Of a stretch of DNA of 64,000 bases, positions 28,327-39,300 are shown one piece after another. The position numbers and the translations under genes are program-made. Under the pieces are notes generated by a model. It saw nothing but the letters and a program-made list of their open reading frames with translations, searched no databases and was not told where the DNA came from. The stretch spans positions 186,001-250,000 of the forward strand of contig NZ_NSDJ01000002.1 in assembly GCF_003610915.1 (NCBI RefSeq), written 5' to 3'. The first letter of the stretch is position 1. Every line of letters starts with the position of its first letter. This DNA is from Rahnella variigena (GTDB taxonomy: Bacteria; Pseudomonadota; Gammaproteobacteria; Enterobacterales; Enterobacteriaceae).

Positions 28327-30597
28327 GTGACTGATATAACTACCGGGCCTGCGGGCTCTGAAATGAATGCTGACAGCGAGCAGAATACAGGAGCCAACAC
28401 TCAGGAATCGCTGTTGCTCGCTTTGCAAAGTGCGTTACGCCTGTTTGACGTACGACTTACCTTAAATAACTTACGTGCTGATATGCCCGCTTTCTCATCG
28501 CGTGATGAGCTTGCCGATCAAAATCAGTGGGTACTGAATGCTTTACAGAGTCGCGGCATCAGTGCGGCCTGGCAAAAAATAGATCTGGCTGATGTAAAAA
28601 ACTTTGTTCTGCCTGCGGTGATGCGTCTTGATACCGGCTACTGCGTTCTTACAAAATTCAGCGAAAAAAGCTGCGCCATTATCGACCCCTCACTGGGCAG
28701 CCAGCCTGTTGAGGTTGATTTTTCACGACTGGCTCAACATTACTGCGGCGAATTGCTGCTGCTTCGCCCTAAGTCCTATCTCGATCACCGTGCTGATGAC
28801 ATTGTCAGCGTAGGCGAAGGACATTGGTTCTGGCATACCTTGTGGGGTTTTAAGCGTTACATATATGAAGCCGCAGCCCTGTCAGTGGTGATTAATCTGC
28901 TGGTTCTGGCCATGTCGATTTTTACTATGACGGTCTATAACCGCGTATTGCCTAATCAGACCTATATCACGCTCTGGACCATGGCGATCGGTGTGACGCT
29001 GGCCTTATTGTTTGAACTGGCAGCGCGTTTAGGCCGTGCCTGGATCACCGACCGGGCCGGTAAAAAAATTGACCTGGTACTCGGTGCCCAGCTCTTCCGT
29101 CACGTTCTCAATGGCAAAATGTCGAACCGGACACAATCAAGCGGGGCGTTTGGCAATGTCATGCAAAGTTTCGACAGCGTTCGGGAACTGACGACCTCAG
29201 CGGCACTCACTACCGTGGCCGACCTGCCATTTGTCTTATTATTTCTGGTGGTGATCCATCTGGTGGCCGGGCCACTTGTATGGTGTGTCATCCTGATCCT
29301 GCTAATTATTGTGGCGATGGTTTTGCTGATGCAAATCCCTTTAAAGCGCCATGCTGAAGCCTCAATGAAAATCGGCAGTAACCGTTACGGTTTGGTAATT
29401 GAGTCGCTGGATAATCTCGAAACGATCAAAGTGCTGCGCGCTGAAAATCTGGTGGCATCAAAACATGACGTGGCAAGCGTCAAACTCTCCTATGTGAATA
29501 TGAAGTCACGTTTTCTGGCCACTATGGGGTCGAGCATCATACAGACCACTCAGCAGTTCGGTACCGTTATTTTGCTGGTATGGGGGGCTTATCTGGTCGG
29601 TGATGGTGATATTTCAATGGGGGGGATTATTGCCACCATGACCCTGATGGGGCGCGCCATTATGCCGATTGCAACCTTAGCCGCGCTCGGTCTGCGTATC
29701 CAGCAGGCGAAGACCTCACTGGCGATCCTTAATAAGGTCATGCAGGCGCCGACAGAACGTGAAAAAGACAAAGTGTATGTGCAACTGCCGCAGGGTAGCC
29801 AGACAGAAATCGACTGTAAGGGAATATCCTTCCATTACAAAGATGATTTACCGGCAGTCGTGGAGCAACTTGACGTCCGGTTCCGTCAGGGAGAGCGCGT
29901 AGCCATCCTTGGAAAAATGGGCAGCGGAAAATCATCACTCCTTCGCTTACTGGTCGGGCTCTATCCGCTCAGTACGGGCACCATTACTGTTGCCGGGGTG
30001 GATCTACGACAAATAGAGCCGGTGGAATTACGTACGCGTATTGCACTGGTCAACCAGGATCCCCGCTTTATGTATGGGACCTTACGCGACAACCTGGTGA
30101 TGGGAGCCCCCTACGCCAGTGATGAAGAACTCATGGCTGCGGTTAAAATGACCGGCGTCAGCGACATTATAGCGGCACATCCGATGGGGTTCGGTATGCC
30201 GGTAAGTGAACGTGGTGAGAACTTCTCGGGTGGCCAAAAGCAGGCTATTGCATTGGCGCGCGCCATATTATCCAACCCTGACGTCTTGCTACTGGATGAG
30301 CCAACATCGGGTATGGATATGGGCTCTGAACGCATGATCCTGCAGGCGCTGATCCCTGCGATGGAAGGACGAACGGTCATTATTGTTACGCACCGTCCCG
30401 CTGTTTTGAAATATGTCGACCGGGTCATTGTCATGGATAACGGCATTAAGGTCGCTGATGGTCCCCGGGACGAAATTATCGACCTGTTGAACAGCGGGAA
30501 AATACCGGCTGCATCAGTACTGCGTTCTGCAGCCAAACCTGCTGGTGTCGAGATAAGTACAGATAATGCACGTCAGTCTGACGAGGTAACAGCATGA
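28327..30597 (+). CDS. Type I secretion ABC transporter with C39-like (non-cleaving) domain, LapB-like
   Basis: This is the inner membrane ATPase of the adhesin exporter. Residues 30-150 form a C39-like domain that lacks the catalytic Cys, as in RTX and LapB exporters that do not cut their substrate. Transmembrane segments lie at about 175-460. The nucleotide-binding domain has Walker A GKMGSGKSS (about 528), signature FSGGQKQA (about 634) and Walker B VLLLDEPTSGMD (about 654). At 756 residues it is full length. The stop overlaps the HlyD-like start as ATGA, indicating translational coupling. Confidence 0.95.
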   Translation: MTDITTGPAGSEMNADSEQNTGANTQESLLLALQSALRLFDVRLTLNNLRADMPAFSSRDELADQNQWVLNALQSRGISAAWQKIDLADVKNFVLPAVMRLDTGYCVLTKFSEKSCAIIDPSLGSQPVEVDFSRLAQHYCGELLLLRPKSYLDHRADDIVSVGEGHWFWHTLWGFKRYIYEAAALSVVINLLVLAMSIFTMTVYNRVLPNQTYITLWTMAIGVTLALLFELAARLGRAWITDRAGKKIDLVLGAQLFRHVLNGKMSNRTQSSGAFGNVMQSFDSVRELTTSAALTTVADLPFVLLFLVVIHLVAGPLVWCVILILLIIVAMVLLMQIPLKRHAEASMKIGSNRYGLVIESLDNLETIKVLRAENLVASKHDVASVKLSYVNMKSRFLATMGSSIIQTTQQFGTVILLVWGAYLVGDGDISMGGIIATMTLMGRAIMPIATLAALGLRIQQAKTSLAILNKVMQAPTEREKDKVYVQLPQGSQTEIDCKGISFHYKDDLPAVVEQLDVRFRQGERVAILGKMGSGKSSLLRLLVGLYPLSTGTITVAGVDLRQIEPVELRTRIALVNQDPRFMYGTLRDNLVMGAPYASDEELMAAVKMTGVSDIIAAHPMGFGMPVSERGENFSGGQKQAIALARAILSNPDVLLLDEPTSGMDMGSERMILQALIPAMEGRTVIIVTHRPAVLKYVDRVIVMDNGIKVADGPRDEIIDLLNSGKIPAASVLRSAAKPAGVEISTDNARQSDEVTA

Positions 30598-31838
30598 GTA
30601 AAATATCTAATAAAGCTAAAGGCCAAGGCAAAGACCTGGCGGATCGTACGGCCAGTGACATGGTACTGGCAGCCCGACAAGATCGTTGGGAAGGCTGGCT
30701 CTTTATCGCCTGGGGAGGCGTGACATTAATGGTACTGGCTGTGCTATGGGCGGCGAATTTTAACATTGAAGAGGTGACGACAGGATCTGCCAAAATCGTG
30801 CCGAGTTCCCATGAACAGGTGCTGCAAAGTCTTGAGGGCGGTATTTTGCAGGAACTGATGGTACATGAGGGGGACACTGTTGAGAAAGGGCAGCCGTTGG
30901 CCAAAATCGATCCTACCAGGGCACAAGCATCCTTTCGTGAAAGTGCTAACCGCTTGCTGGCCCTCCAGGCTCAGGCCGCACGTCTTGAAGCTGAGGCGTC
31001 GGGACACGATTTGATTTTTCCAGCGAAGGTGATGCAACAACCTGAGTTAGTGGCGCGGGAAACGGATGCATGGAATCTGCGCAAACGCGCGCTGGATGAG
31101 TCAATCGCAGGCTATCTGAGATCAAAGACGTTATTGCAAAAAGAACTGGTGATGGCCCGCGAGCTTTCAGCTAAATCATTGTTGTCGAAAACTGAAGTCT
31201 TGAAGCTTGAACGACAGGCGAATGATGCCGAATTGCAGATTACTGAGCGACAAAATCGTTATCACAACGAAGCGAATGATGAATTGTCGAAAGTAGAAGT
31301 CGAAATGACCAGTCTGCAAGAGACCGCTATGGGGCGACAAGATACTCTCGAACGAACTGAGGTGCGGTCACCGGTGCGCGGTATTGTGAATCGCATTAAT
31401 ATCAATACGATTGGCGGCGTTATTCAGCCAGGCTCATCGATTATGGAAGTGACACCGCTGGATGACCAGTTGCTTGTAGAGACACGGATCAGACCTTCTG
31501 ATGTTGCTTTTCTGGCCCCGGGACAAGCGGCGGTAGTAAAAATTTCTGCCTACGATTACTCCATCTATGGCGGTCTGGAAGGGCATGTTCAGAGTATAAG
31601 TCCGGGAGCGCTTAAGGATGAAGAAAGCAAAACTGCAAGAAAACCGGGTGCAGACGATACTTATTATCGGGTCATGGTGCTGACGGAAAGCAACACTCTG
31701 ACCAAGAGTGGAAGTCAGGAACTGCGTGTAATCCCCGGCATGACGGCCACAGTTGATATCCGTACGGGTGAAAAAAGTTTATTACAATATCTTCTGCGTC
31801 CTTTATTACGTGTTCAGGAGGCATTTCGCGAGAAGTAA
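30594..31838 (+). CDS. HlyD-family adaptor of the adhesin export system, LapC-like
   Basis: This is the periplasmic adaptor joining the ABC transporter to the TolC-like channel. It has one N-terminal membrane segment (about residues 35-55), a biotinyl-lipoyl motif EGGILQELMVHEGDTVEKGQPLAKID, coiled coil at about 110-260, then RSPVRGIVNRININTIGG and a C-terminal beta domain ending in GMTATVDIRTGEKSLLQYLL, the family signature. At 414 residues it is normal in length. It overlaps the ABC gene by 4 bases and ends the operon. Confidence 0.95.
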   Translation: MSKISNKAKGQGKDLADRTASDMVLAARQDRWEGWLFIAWGGVTLMVLAVLWAANFNIEEVTTGSAKIVPSSHEQVLQSLEGGILQELMVHEGDTVEKGQPLAKIDPTRAQASFRESANRLLALQAQAARLEAEASGHDLIFPAKVMQQPELVARETDAWNLRKRALDESIAGYLRSKTLLQKELVMARELSAKSLLSKTEVLKLERQANDAELQITERQNRYHNEANDELSKVEVEMTSLQETAMGRQDTLERTEVRSPVRGIVNRININTIGGVIQPGSSIMEVTPLDDQLLVETRIRPSDVAFLAPGQAAVVKISAYDYSIYGGLEGHVQSISPGALKDEESKTARKPGADDTYYRVMVLTESNTLTKSGSQELRVIPGMTATVDIRTGEKSLLQYLLRPLLRVQEAFREK

Positions 31839-32016
31839 TGTCGAGAAGTTATATCAAGAACTAATTTCGAAAAGTCATATCCAGGCAATCGTCGATATTA
31901 CTAAGGAATGCAACAGCAGGACGATTTGTAACGAAGATGAAAATGTTGATGACAGCGAAAGTCCACATTGACTTTGGGTTATTTAATAAACCCGGACAAC
32001 CTGAATAACGTAGATG

Positions 32017-32045
32017 AAAAAAGCCAGCATATTTGCTGGCTTTTT
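32017..32045. terminator. Bidirectional rho-independent terminator
   Basis: AAAAAGCCAGCA and TGCTGGCTTTTT form a stem with A and T runs on both sides. It lies between the convergent HlyD-like gene and the OB-fold gene and can serve both strands. Confidence 0.9.
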
Positions 32046-32062
32046 CATAACCTGTTATGACG

Positions 32063-32380
32063 TTATTTTAAAATAATAATCCGACTAACATCAATTTCAA
32101 CCTGGCGGTCATCGCGGTCAATTTCTCCATTAATCCGTACTTTTTTACCTATGAAGTAGCGGTCATCATCATCATCGTCTTCGTCTATATCAATCCTAAT
32201 CTTGCCCGTTGGATCCTGAAGCCAGTAGTGGTCATCATCCGCGCGGCTACTGATGGTACCTGTCAGGGTAACATGTCGGTCATCACGCATGTTTTTTGCC
32301 TCGGCGATCGACACTTCCTGTTGCGCTAAAGCAGATGTGGAATACAGCGCTGCAAGAGTAAGTAATTGATATTTGTTCAT
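32063..32380 (-). CDS. YgiW/YdeI-family OB-fold periplasmic protein
   Basis: A small exported protein of the bacterial OB-fold (BOF) family, members of which are tied to stress tolerance. It has a signal peptide (STSALA), then SIAEAKNMRDDRHVTLTG, HYWLQDPTGKIRIDID and VRINGEIDRDDRQVEIDV, all matching the family. An acidic run DEDDDDDDR interrupts the position where relatives have a mixed sequence. The ribosome site AGGAG lies 6 bases before ATG 32380. Ligand unknown. Confidence 0.88.
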   Translation of the reverse strand: MNKYQLLTLAALYSTSALAQQEVSIAEAKNMRDDRHVTLTGTISSRADDDHYWLQDPTGKIRIDIDEDDDDDDRYFIGKKVRINGEIDRDDRQVEIDVSRIIILK

Positions 32381-32429
32381 TTATAGCTCCTTTGGTAAAT
32401 ATAAACAGCCTTGTCTGGTTGGGGCCTGA

Positions 32430-35333
32430 TTAGAAACTGAAACGATAACCGGCATTGATTTGACGTTGGTTGAAGCGTTGACCGTCAAGAATATCTGCTT
32501 CAAGAAAAACGGTATGGTTGCTGAGTTGAGCGCTTACACCGGCACCATTATTCCAGCCATTTCCTTTAAAAGAGATTTTCTCTGTTGAGCCATTTAAGGC
32601 ATAAGATGCATTGCCAGAGAATTCGCGCATCATCCCTGATTTGATATAGGTATTGAGTTTGTAATCATTTTGATTGATTTCATAACCGGCAACTAAGTCG
32701 GCGCGGCTCACCAGTGTTTTATAATTTGACAAGTCGATGTTCAGCCCGTTAGAGGCACGCACTGAGCTGCCATTCTGATGCCCCGCGGTGAACTGGAGTT
32801 GAGGTTCAAGATAAAAACCCGCACCGTTGCTGGAAAAACTTATTTTCTTTCCAGCTTCCAATGACACACTCATGCCAGAAGAAACGCCGTTGCCCGATAC
32901 TGCATTATTCTGCGTATCGTTGACTGAAAACTGGTTTCTCATGCGATTGAACTTCATCACCCCATCAATGTAATAACCTGCATCATTCAGCCATGTTCCG
33001 TATAAACCAAAATGTTCAGACTTTGTGGTACCGCTGCCCCGGTTATAGTTCGGAGAGCCTTCGGTCATCCCCATAAACAGACCCAGATAGACCGGCAAAT
33101 CTTCTGAAATACGTTTATCAACGCCAAACTGATAGCCGCTGTAATTCAAACTGAAATCACTTAACTTGCCATTGACAAAGCCGCTAAAACGTCCGTCTAC
33201 ACCACGCAGCCAGACATTTCCTTCCGTTTTACCCTGACGCACATCCCCCATGCGTTGCATCAAAGTTTGCATTTCGGCATAACTCATCAGATATCCAATA
33301 TTAAGGAACTGAGCCCCTGCATTGGCAGAACTGGTAATGACAGATTGACGCTCGGAGTCAGCCGCCGTACCCGGACTTGTTGTATCAGCAGTTGACGCCG
33401 GCGTTACATCTCCATTATTTACCGTTGTCGCATCAGTTGCCGCAGCGGTATCGCTTGCAGTATCCGTATCAGCGGGCAGGGGGGTAACAGCAGAGTTGCT
33501 ATCTTCGGTTTTTGATGACGAAAGGACCCAGTTAGTGCCCTGCTGATTGACGGTATAGACATAGCCGCCCAGCTCAACTTCTGAATTGCCTTTGAAAGTG
33601 GCAATACCGTCAGGCGTTTCAACCACGGTCAGTACTTCATTACCTGTGGTGACGGCACTGCCTCTGTTTTCAATGGTCAGGCCGTAAACGCCAGCACTGC
33701 TTTCTGTTACTACAATCTTATCGCCAATGTTGTTGAGCCCCTCACCGTCACCCGCAAGATTTGTACGCAGCGCAAAATTACCTGTGCCACTGAGGTTGGC
33801 AACAGTCAGCGTCGAGTAGGTGTTGTCGTCAGTTGCGGCGGTCAGATCGACCAGAGAATTGCTTAATTGCAAATTATCTAGAGTGGAACTGCTCGCTATA
33901 CGCCATTCGCTGTCGGTTAAATTGACGTTCAGGTGGCCGCCATTAACATTGTCACTGACAGCACTGCCGGACCATAGCGAGCCAGAGGTAAAGTTAAGAT
34001 CGATTAACCCCCCAAGAGATTCAATACTGCCGTTAATATCCATCTTGCCATCGGCAGAAATGACGCTGGGTGAATAGCCATCATTATGCTGGGTGGCCAT
34101 TGCGATACCTTCTGGCGAACCCATGTCAATGGTGAGACCATCCTGAAGATTTACGACACCGTCTGCCATCGCATATACGCCGATGGTATTGTCCGCAGAA
34201 CCGGTAATCGTTAACCCACTACCGTTTATTGTGCCGCCAGTGGCCCAAAGACCCAGCCCCATGCTGTCTGCTGTGTTAATGGCAATGTCAGTGTTTTCGA
34301 GATTAATTGTCGAACCCGCCGACTGTGCTGAAACCGCATAGGAGCCTGCTGACTGAACGGTGTTGCGCTCCTCTTCACTACCAAAGAAATTGACTGTTGC
34401 GCTGTCCCCCAAGGCGACAATTCCGCCACTTTGAGCAGAGGAAACGACGCTGCCAGCTCCGATAGTGGCCTCCCCGTTATCCCGGACGGACAAGCCTGCG
34501 GAAGTCGTGCCTGACGTGCTGATGGTCAAATGGTCAGCGGTTAAATTGCCTAAGTTCCATATGCCTGCAGAGGTATTACCGGTGGTAATGATAGTTGAAT
34601 TACTGCCCAGATCGACTGAACTATTCTCCTGAATATTGATACCCTGAGAGCTATTACCCAGAGTGTTGATAGTCAGGTGATTTGCTGTGAGGGTTGAAGA
34701 ACCCTCGCTGGCCAGGCCCGAAAGTGCGTCGATCTGAATGCCATGGCTACTGGTGCCATTTGTCTGAATAACGCTATTGTCTCCGAGATTGGCCTGACTT
34801 CCGTAACCGGAAATGTGCAATGCGACTCCGCTCGTTCCCTGAGTAGAGATTTGTAATTGGTCAGCAACCAGAGACGATGCATTGCTTATTGTTATTCCAT
34901 CAGCGAATCCGTCGCCGGTGCCAACGATGCTTACTGAGGTGCCTGATCCTAAATCAGCGCTGGATTTATTGCCGTTAAGCTCAATACCGGTTGCTGTTTT
35001 TCCAGAGACATTGATAGTCAGTTTGTCCGCGGTGAGGCTGCTATTATCGCTATTTAAAATAATGCCTTGAGCAAAGTGATCGGCATCTGTGACCCGAACC
35101 GTGCTACCACTACCCACCGCAACTGTGCCCGTTGTCGCTTTAGGAACAAGGATACCGTAGCGTCCACCGCCGGATGACAGGTCAGCGATGAGTGTCGTGC
35201 CGTCCGATAAACTGATCGCACTCCCTGTCTGGCTGCCGGTCACCGCGGCGTAACCTGTACCCGTTATCGCACCTATTCCGCTAACCAGCATTAATGCTTT
35301 GGTTAGCCTGCTCACTTCAAACTTATTATTCAT
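32430..35333 (-). CDS. Autotransporter with beta-helix passenger and C-terminal barrel (type Va)
   Basis: 967 residues. A signal segment (MLVSGIGAITGTGYAA) is followed by a passenger of repeated short beta-strands (LTADKLTINVSGKTATGIELN and similar) up to about residue 480, a pertactin-like stretch, an Ala/Thr/Asp-rich linker (TDTASDTAAATDATT, about 620-665), and a C-terminal autotransporter barrel from about 690, with AEMQTLMQRMGDVR and the final aromatic YRFSF. No catalytic motif is seen, so adhesion or aggregation is more likely than proteolysis. It stops 49 bases before the OB-fold gene start. Confidence 0.92.
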   Translation of the reverse strand: MNNKFEVSRLTKALMLVSGIGAITGTGYAAVTGSQTGSAISLSDGTTLIADLSSGGGRYGILVPKATTGTVAVGSGSTVRVTDADHFAQGIILNSDNSSLTADKLTINVSGKTATGIELNGNKSSADLGSGTSVSIVGTGDGFADGITISNASSLVADQLQISTQGTSGVALHISGYGSQANLGDNSVIQTNGTSSHGIQIDALSGLASEGSSTLTANHLTINTLGNSSQGINIQENSSVDLGSNSTIITTGNTSAGIWNLGNLTADHLTISTSGTTSAGLSVRDNGEATIGAGSVVSSAQSGGIVALGDSATVNFFGSEEERNTVQSAGSYAVSAQSAGSTINLENTDIAINTADSMGLGLWATGGTINGSGLTITGSADNTIGVYAMADGVVNLQDGLTIDMGSPEGIAMATQHNDGYSPSVISADGKMDINGSIESLGGLIDLNFTSGSLWSGSAVSDNVNGGHLNVNLTDSEWRIASSSTLDNLQLSNSLVDLTAATDDNTYSTLTVANLSGTGNFALRTNLAGDGEGLNNIGDKIVVTESSAGVYGLTIENRGSAVTTGNEVLTVVETPDGIATFKGNSEVELGGYVYTVNQQGTNWVLSSSKTEDSNSAVTPLPADTDTASDTAAATDATTVNNGDVTPASTADTTSPGTAADSERQSVITSSANAGAQFLNIGYLMSYAEMQTLMQRMGDVRQGKTEGNVWLRGVDGRFSGFVNGKLSDFSLNYSGYQFGVDKRISEDLPVYLGLFMGMTEGSPNYNRGSGTTKSEHFGLYGTWLNDAGYYIDGVMKFNRMRNQFSVNDTQNNAVSGNGVSSGMSVSLEAGKKISFSSNGAGFYLEPQLQFTAGHQNGSSVRASNGLNIDLSNYKTLVSRADLVAGYEINQNDYKLNTYIKSGMMREFSGNASYALNGSTEKISFKGNGWNNGAGVSAQLSNHTVFLEADILDGQRFNQRQINAGYRFSF

Positions 35334-36356
35334 GTCTGTATCTCTTCCGTAAGACTCTTGATGATTTAACCTTGTCAGAACTGACCTAATGAATATGTTT
35401 ACTGCATAAAAAACGGTACTTAACTAAAATCCCGTTAAGTTGATTTGCCTTTTGTTTGGTGTGAATTAACAGGATTATGCAGAGGGTTGCTGAATTATGT
35501 AAAGTTGCTTAAATGACAGGGTGATTTTATTTTGGTTGCGCTAGATGCAGTCTGATCTTTTCTTGTGATTGAAAAATAAGGGGATTTTAGGTGTAAAATA
35601 GAGTGTGTTTGTTAAATTTAATAACATGCATTGTCTTTTGACGATATATATTTACTTATGTGTTGAGCTGATGATGCTTAAATTAAAAATAATCTGAAGA
35701 TGATTTTTAATCATGAGCCTGAATAGAAGGAGTAGGGGGGCGATAGCGGATGACCATTTTTACAAAGATGATCGCTGTTCTACCAGAGATGGGCTGTCCT
35801 GAAATAAACGGGAGTAAGTATATTTATGGAATATTTTGCAGAACTTCACCGATACTGAAACGAATGGCTATATTTTTCAGCCGTTTTTTTGTTGAGATAT
35901 CGTGATATTTTTTAAATTATGGTGATGCAATGCTATGTAAGGGATATGTAATTTTTTATCTGGATAATTTACCGGGAGCATGGAATTTTAAATGAAATGT
36001 CAAAGAGGCAGAAAACCTTGCCTTTTCCAATCAAAAGTTTTATTAACTATACAAAGAAACTCTTTTCAGGATTAAAATTCACTGGCAATAAGGTTATTTA
36101 TTTCATAGTCAATGGCTATTGCTTATTTTTGGAAACTTAAAGTCTTCACCTTAATTTAATTTATCCAACAATATTATAAACTGCATGGTATTTTGACTAT
36201 ATAAATTTTCTCTTACGAAACAAGGAAGTAGTTGTGTTCCATGACTGGGGTCAACTAAAATAATAAAGCCGCGCCAGGAAATATAAGTCGCAATGTTATT
36301 ATTAACGTGAAGTTAGTATTTGCTTTTAAAAGTGATTAATTCACAAGGAGAATACA
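35334..36356. other. AT-rich region between divergent autotransporters
   Basis: About 1 kb of low GC with no credible gene. It must hold the promoters of both autotransporters. The only defined site I can point to is the AAGGAG ribosome site at about 36345-36350 in front of the TTG start of the right-hand gene. Confidence 0.6.
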
Positions 36357-39300
36357 TTGAAACATTTCGGTGTGACGGCTTTTATTTGCACGGCTTTTGT
36401 CTGTTCAAAATCTTATGCTGGAATTATGAGGCACGATGTTGATGTCCAGAACTATCGTGACTTTGCAGAAAACCTTGGTAAATTCTCTGCGGGAGTAACA
36501 AATCTGCCAATATATAAAACCGATGGCACGCTCGCCGGCTATCTGGATTTCTCTATGCCTGATTTCGGTATGGTGGCAACTTACGGATATAGCACGCTGG
36601 TGGCGTCATCCTATGTGGCAAGTGCCCGGCATAACACCGGCTATAAAACACTCAGTTTTGGTAATGGTGCGCAATATGCCTCAGTTTACACATTAATAAA
36701 CCGTAATGAATCGGCGGATGCTGATGTTGACTTCCACCTGCCGCGTTTGAATAAAGTCGTTACTGAGGCAGCGCCGGTTGAGACTGTAGAAAAATCTGCT
36801 CTTCGTGATGCGGATGCTTCACGCTATTCCTGGTACACACGCGTTGGCGGTGGCACACAAAGCCAGGTGAGTGAAGATCAGACTGAACAAATTACGCTGA
36901 GTGGCGCCTATCAGTGGGTGAGTGGAGGAACTATCAATGCAGCGACAGTGACGACGCCTTCAAGCTCATTACGTGCAACGAGCTATGGCCCTGATAACCC
37001 GCTGACCTCCCCGCTTTCCATCGGGACGATGGCTGGTGATAGCGGCAGTCCAATCATGGTTTATGACGAGCTGGACAAAGTGTGGAAAATTGCCGGTGTT
37101 TTGCACGGTGCGTTTGTCACAGACCAGGTTTACGGTACGACCAGTATATGGGAGTACATGCCAGATAATTATATTCAGGATATTACTGCCGCCAACACGT
37201 CTGCGGATGTAGAGGACATCGCGGGTAAGGGGGCTGTTTACTGGAATAATGCAGCTATCACGCAGCAGGATACCGCATGGTCATGGAGCGGGCTGGCTCA
37301 GGCCTATGCGAGTGTTGCCCCAGCAAATGCGACGAATGATGAGCTGGATGCTACAAAAGATCTGCGCTTCAACGGAGCAGGGGGGCTGATTACCCTTAAT
37401 GCTCCGATCAACATGGGTGCAGGGAAACTCCAGTTCTCCAATAACTACATTGTTGCGTCTGCTTCGGATGTAAATGCGACCTGGGCTGGCGGTGGGGTTG
37501 AAGTCGATGCTGGCAAAGAAGTGTTATGGAAGGTCAATGGCTTAGCCAACGATGCGCTTCACAAAATCGGAGCGGGTACGTTACATATCAATGCCAGGGG
37601 AAGTAACCCGGGCAGCCTCAATGTCGGCGAGGGTACGGTTATTCTCGATCAGATTGCTGATGAATCGGGAGATAAACAAGCATTCTCCTCCGTCACCCTG
37701 GTGAGCGGGCGCCCAACCGTTGTAATTGAAGACAGCCAGCAGGTTTCAACCAGTAATATCTATTTTGGTTATCGCGGCGGAAGGTTGGATTTGAATGGTA
37801 ATGAATTAACTTTCAAAAAAATTAACCATACCGACAGTGGCGCCAAACTGGTTAATCACAGCGATGAACTGGCTACGCTTAACATCACGGGTTACACACC
37901 GGAGGATGTGTCGTTTAATACGTTTAATGGCAGCAATCCCAACGGAACGCCGGGATCTATTTATGTCTATAACAACCCGTATACCAAAGAGACTGAATAC
38001 TTTCAGCTTAAGACCAGCAGTTATTGGTATTTCCCTACCGATAAGAGTTCAACCTCAACCTGGGCTTATCTTGGAACAGACGCCAATACTGCAGTTAACC
38101 ATCGTTTAAACGAGTTAAATATTCAGGTTTTCCGGGGCTTTTTAGGTGAAACAGCAGAAGAGCTCACCAATGGCGGCATGAATGTTAATGTCACCCCGAA
38201 TAACGACACGGCATTAACGGCTTTAACCGGTGGCATGAACCTGAATGGCACCCTCTATGCTGGCAAAGGTACCACGATACTTTCTGGCCAGCCTGTCGCA
38301 CATGCCGGTAGTGTCGTCATCGAGGATGACTGGAGCACGTCGTTATTCAAGGCCAACAAGATTCATGTTGCTCAAGGCGCAAATTTCCAGATCGGAGAAT
38401 ATGCTGGCGTTCAGGCAGATATTGTCGCTGATGAATCTGCTCGCGTGGTATTTGGTTATAACGATAGTGAGCTTTCCGATGAGAAGACCTGGCGTTGTTA
38501 TGCGGTTATCTATAAAGATGATGTTTCGTGTAGTCAGCCCGCTCGTGATGCCGCTTCGCTGTCTCTTCTTCCTGCCAGTGAAGTCATCGGTGACGTGCAG
38601 TTGGCAAATAATGCGTCTCTTTATCTTGGAAAAGTTAATTACCAGGGCGCAGTGACCTCCCCCGGTATGGCAGTGATGACACTAGATGCAAATGCAAACT
38701 GGATAATGACAGGTAACAGTAACCTCAATACCTTATATGCCAAAAGCGGAGCTAAATTGTCAACGGTGCAGCAAGGTGACTGGCGGGCAAAAAATCTTAC
38801 GCTTAACTCCCTGGATGCCACAGGCCTGAATCTGATGCTGGGTGTAAAGCCTTCCACGTTGGAAAGCGACAAGCTCATCATTAAAGATTCTGCCACTGGC
38901 GGTAATAATCTGCTGGATGTGAGTTTGTTAGTTGACAGTACGGAGCCGGTCAAGCTGAAACAAGATTTAGTGATGATCGATGCACCAGCAGGTACTTCGC
39001 ACAGTTATTTTGGCTTCGCCAATAGCTATAGCGGGTTCAGTGTGTATACGCCGAACTATCAGGTAAAAGATGAAAATGACCGCGTATTATGGGTTCTTGA
39101 ACATAATGATGAGGGATCTGAAGCTATTGTCGATCCTGAAACAGATGCGCCGATAACGCCTCCTGCTGCAGATCCTACGCCGGATAAGGGAAGTGAAACG
39201 CCGGAGCAGGCAGATCCTACACCGGATACGGGGAGTGAAACGCCTGAGCAGGCAGATCCTACGCCGGATACGGGAAGTGAAACGCCGGAGCAGGCAGATC

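Noticed and set aside
31753..31971. 72-codon frame overlapping the end of the HlyD-like gene
   Set aside because: Out of frame with a well-supported gene and lacking a ribosome site.
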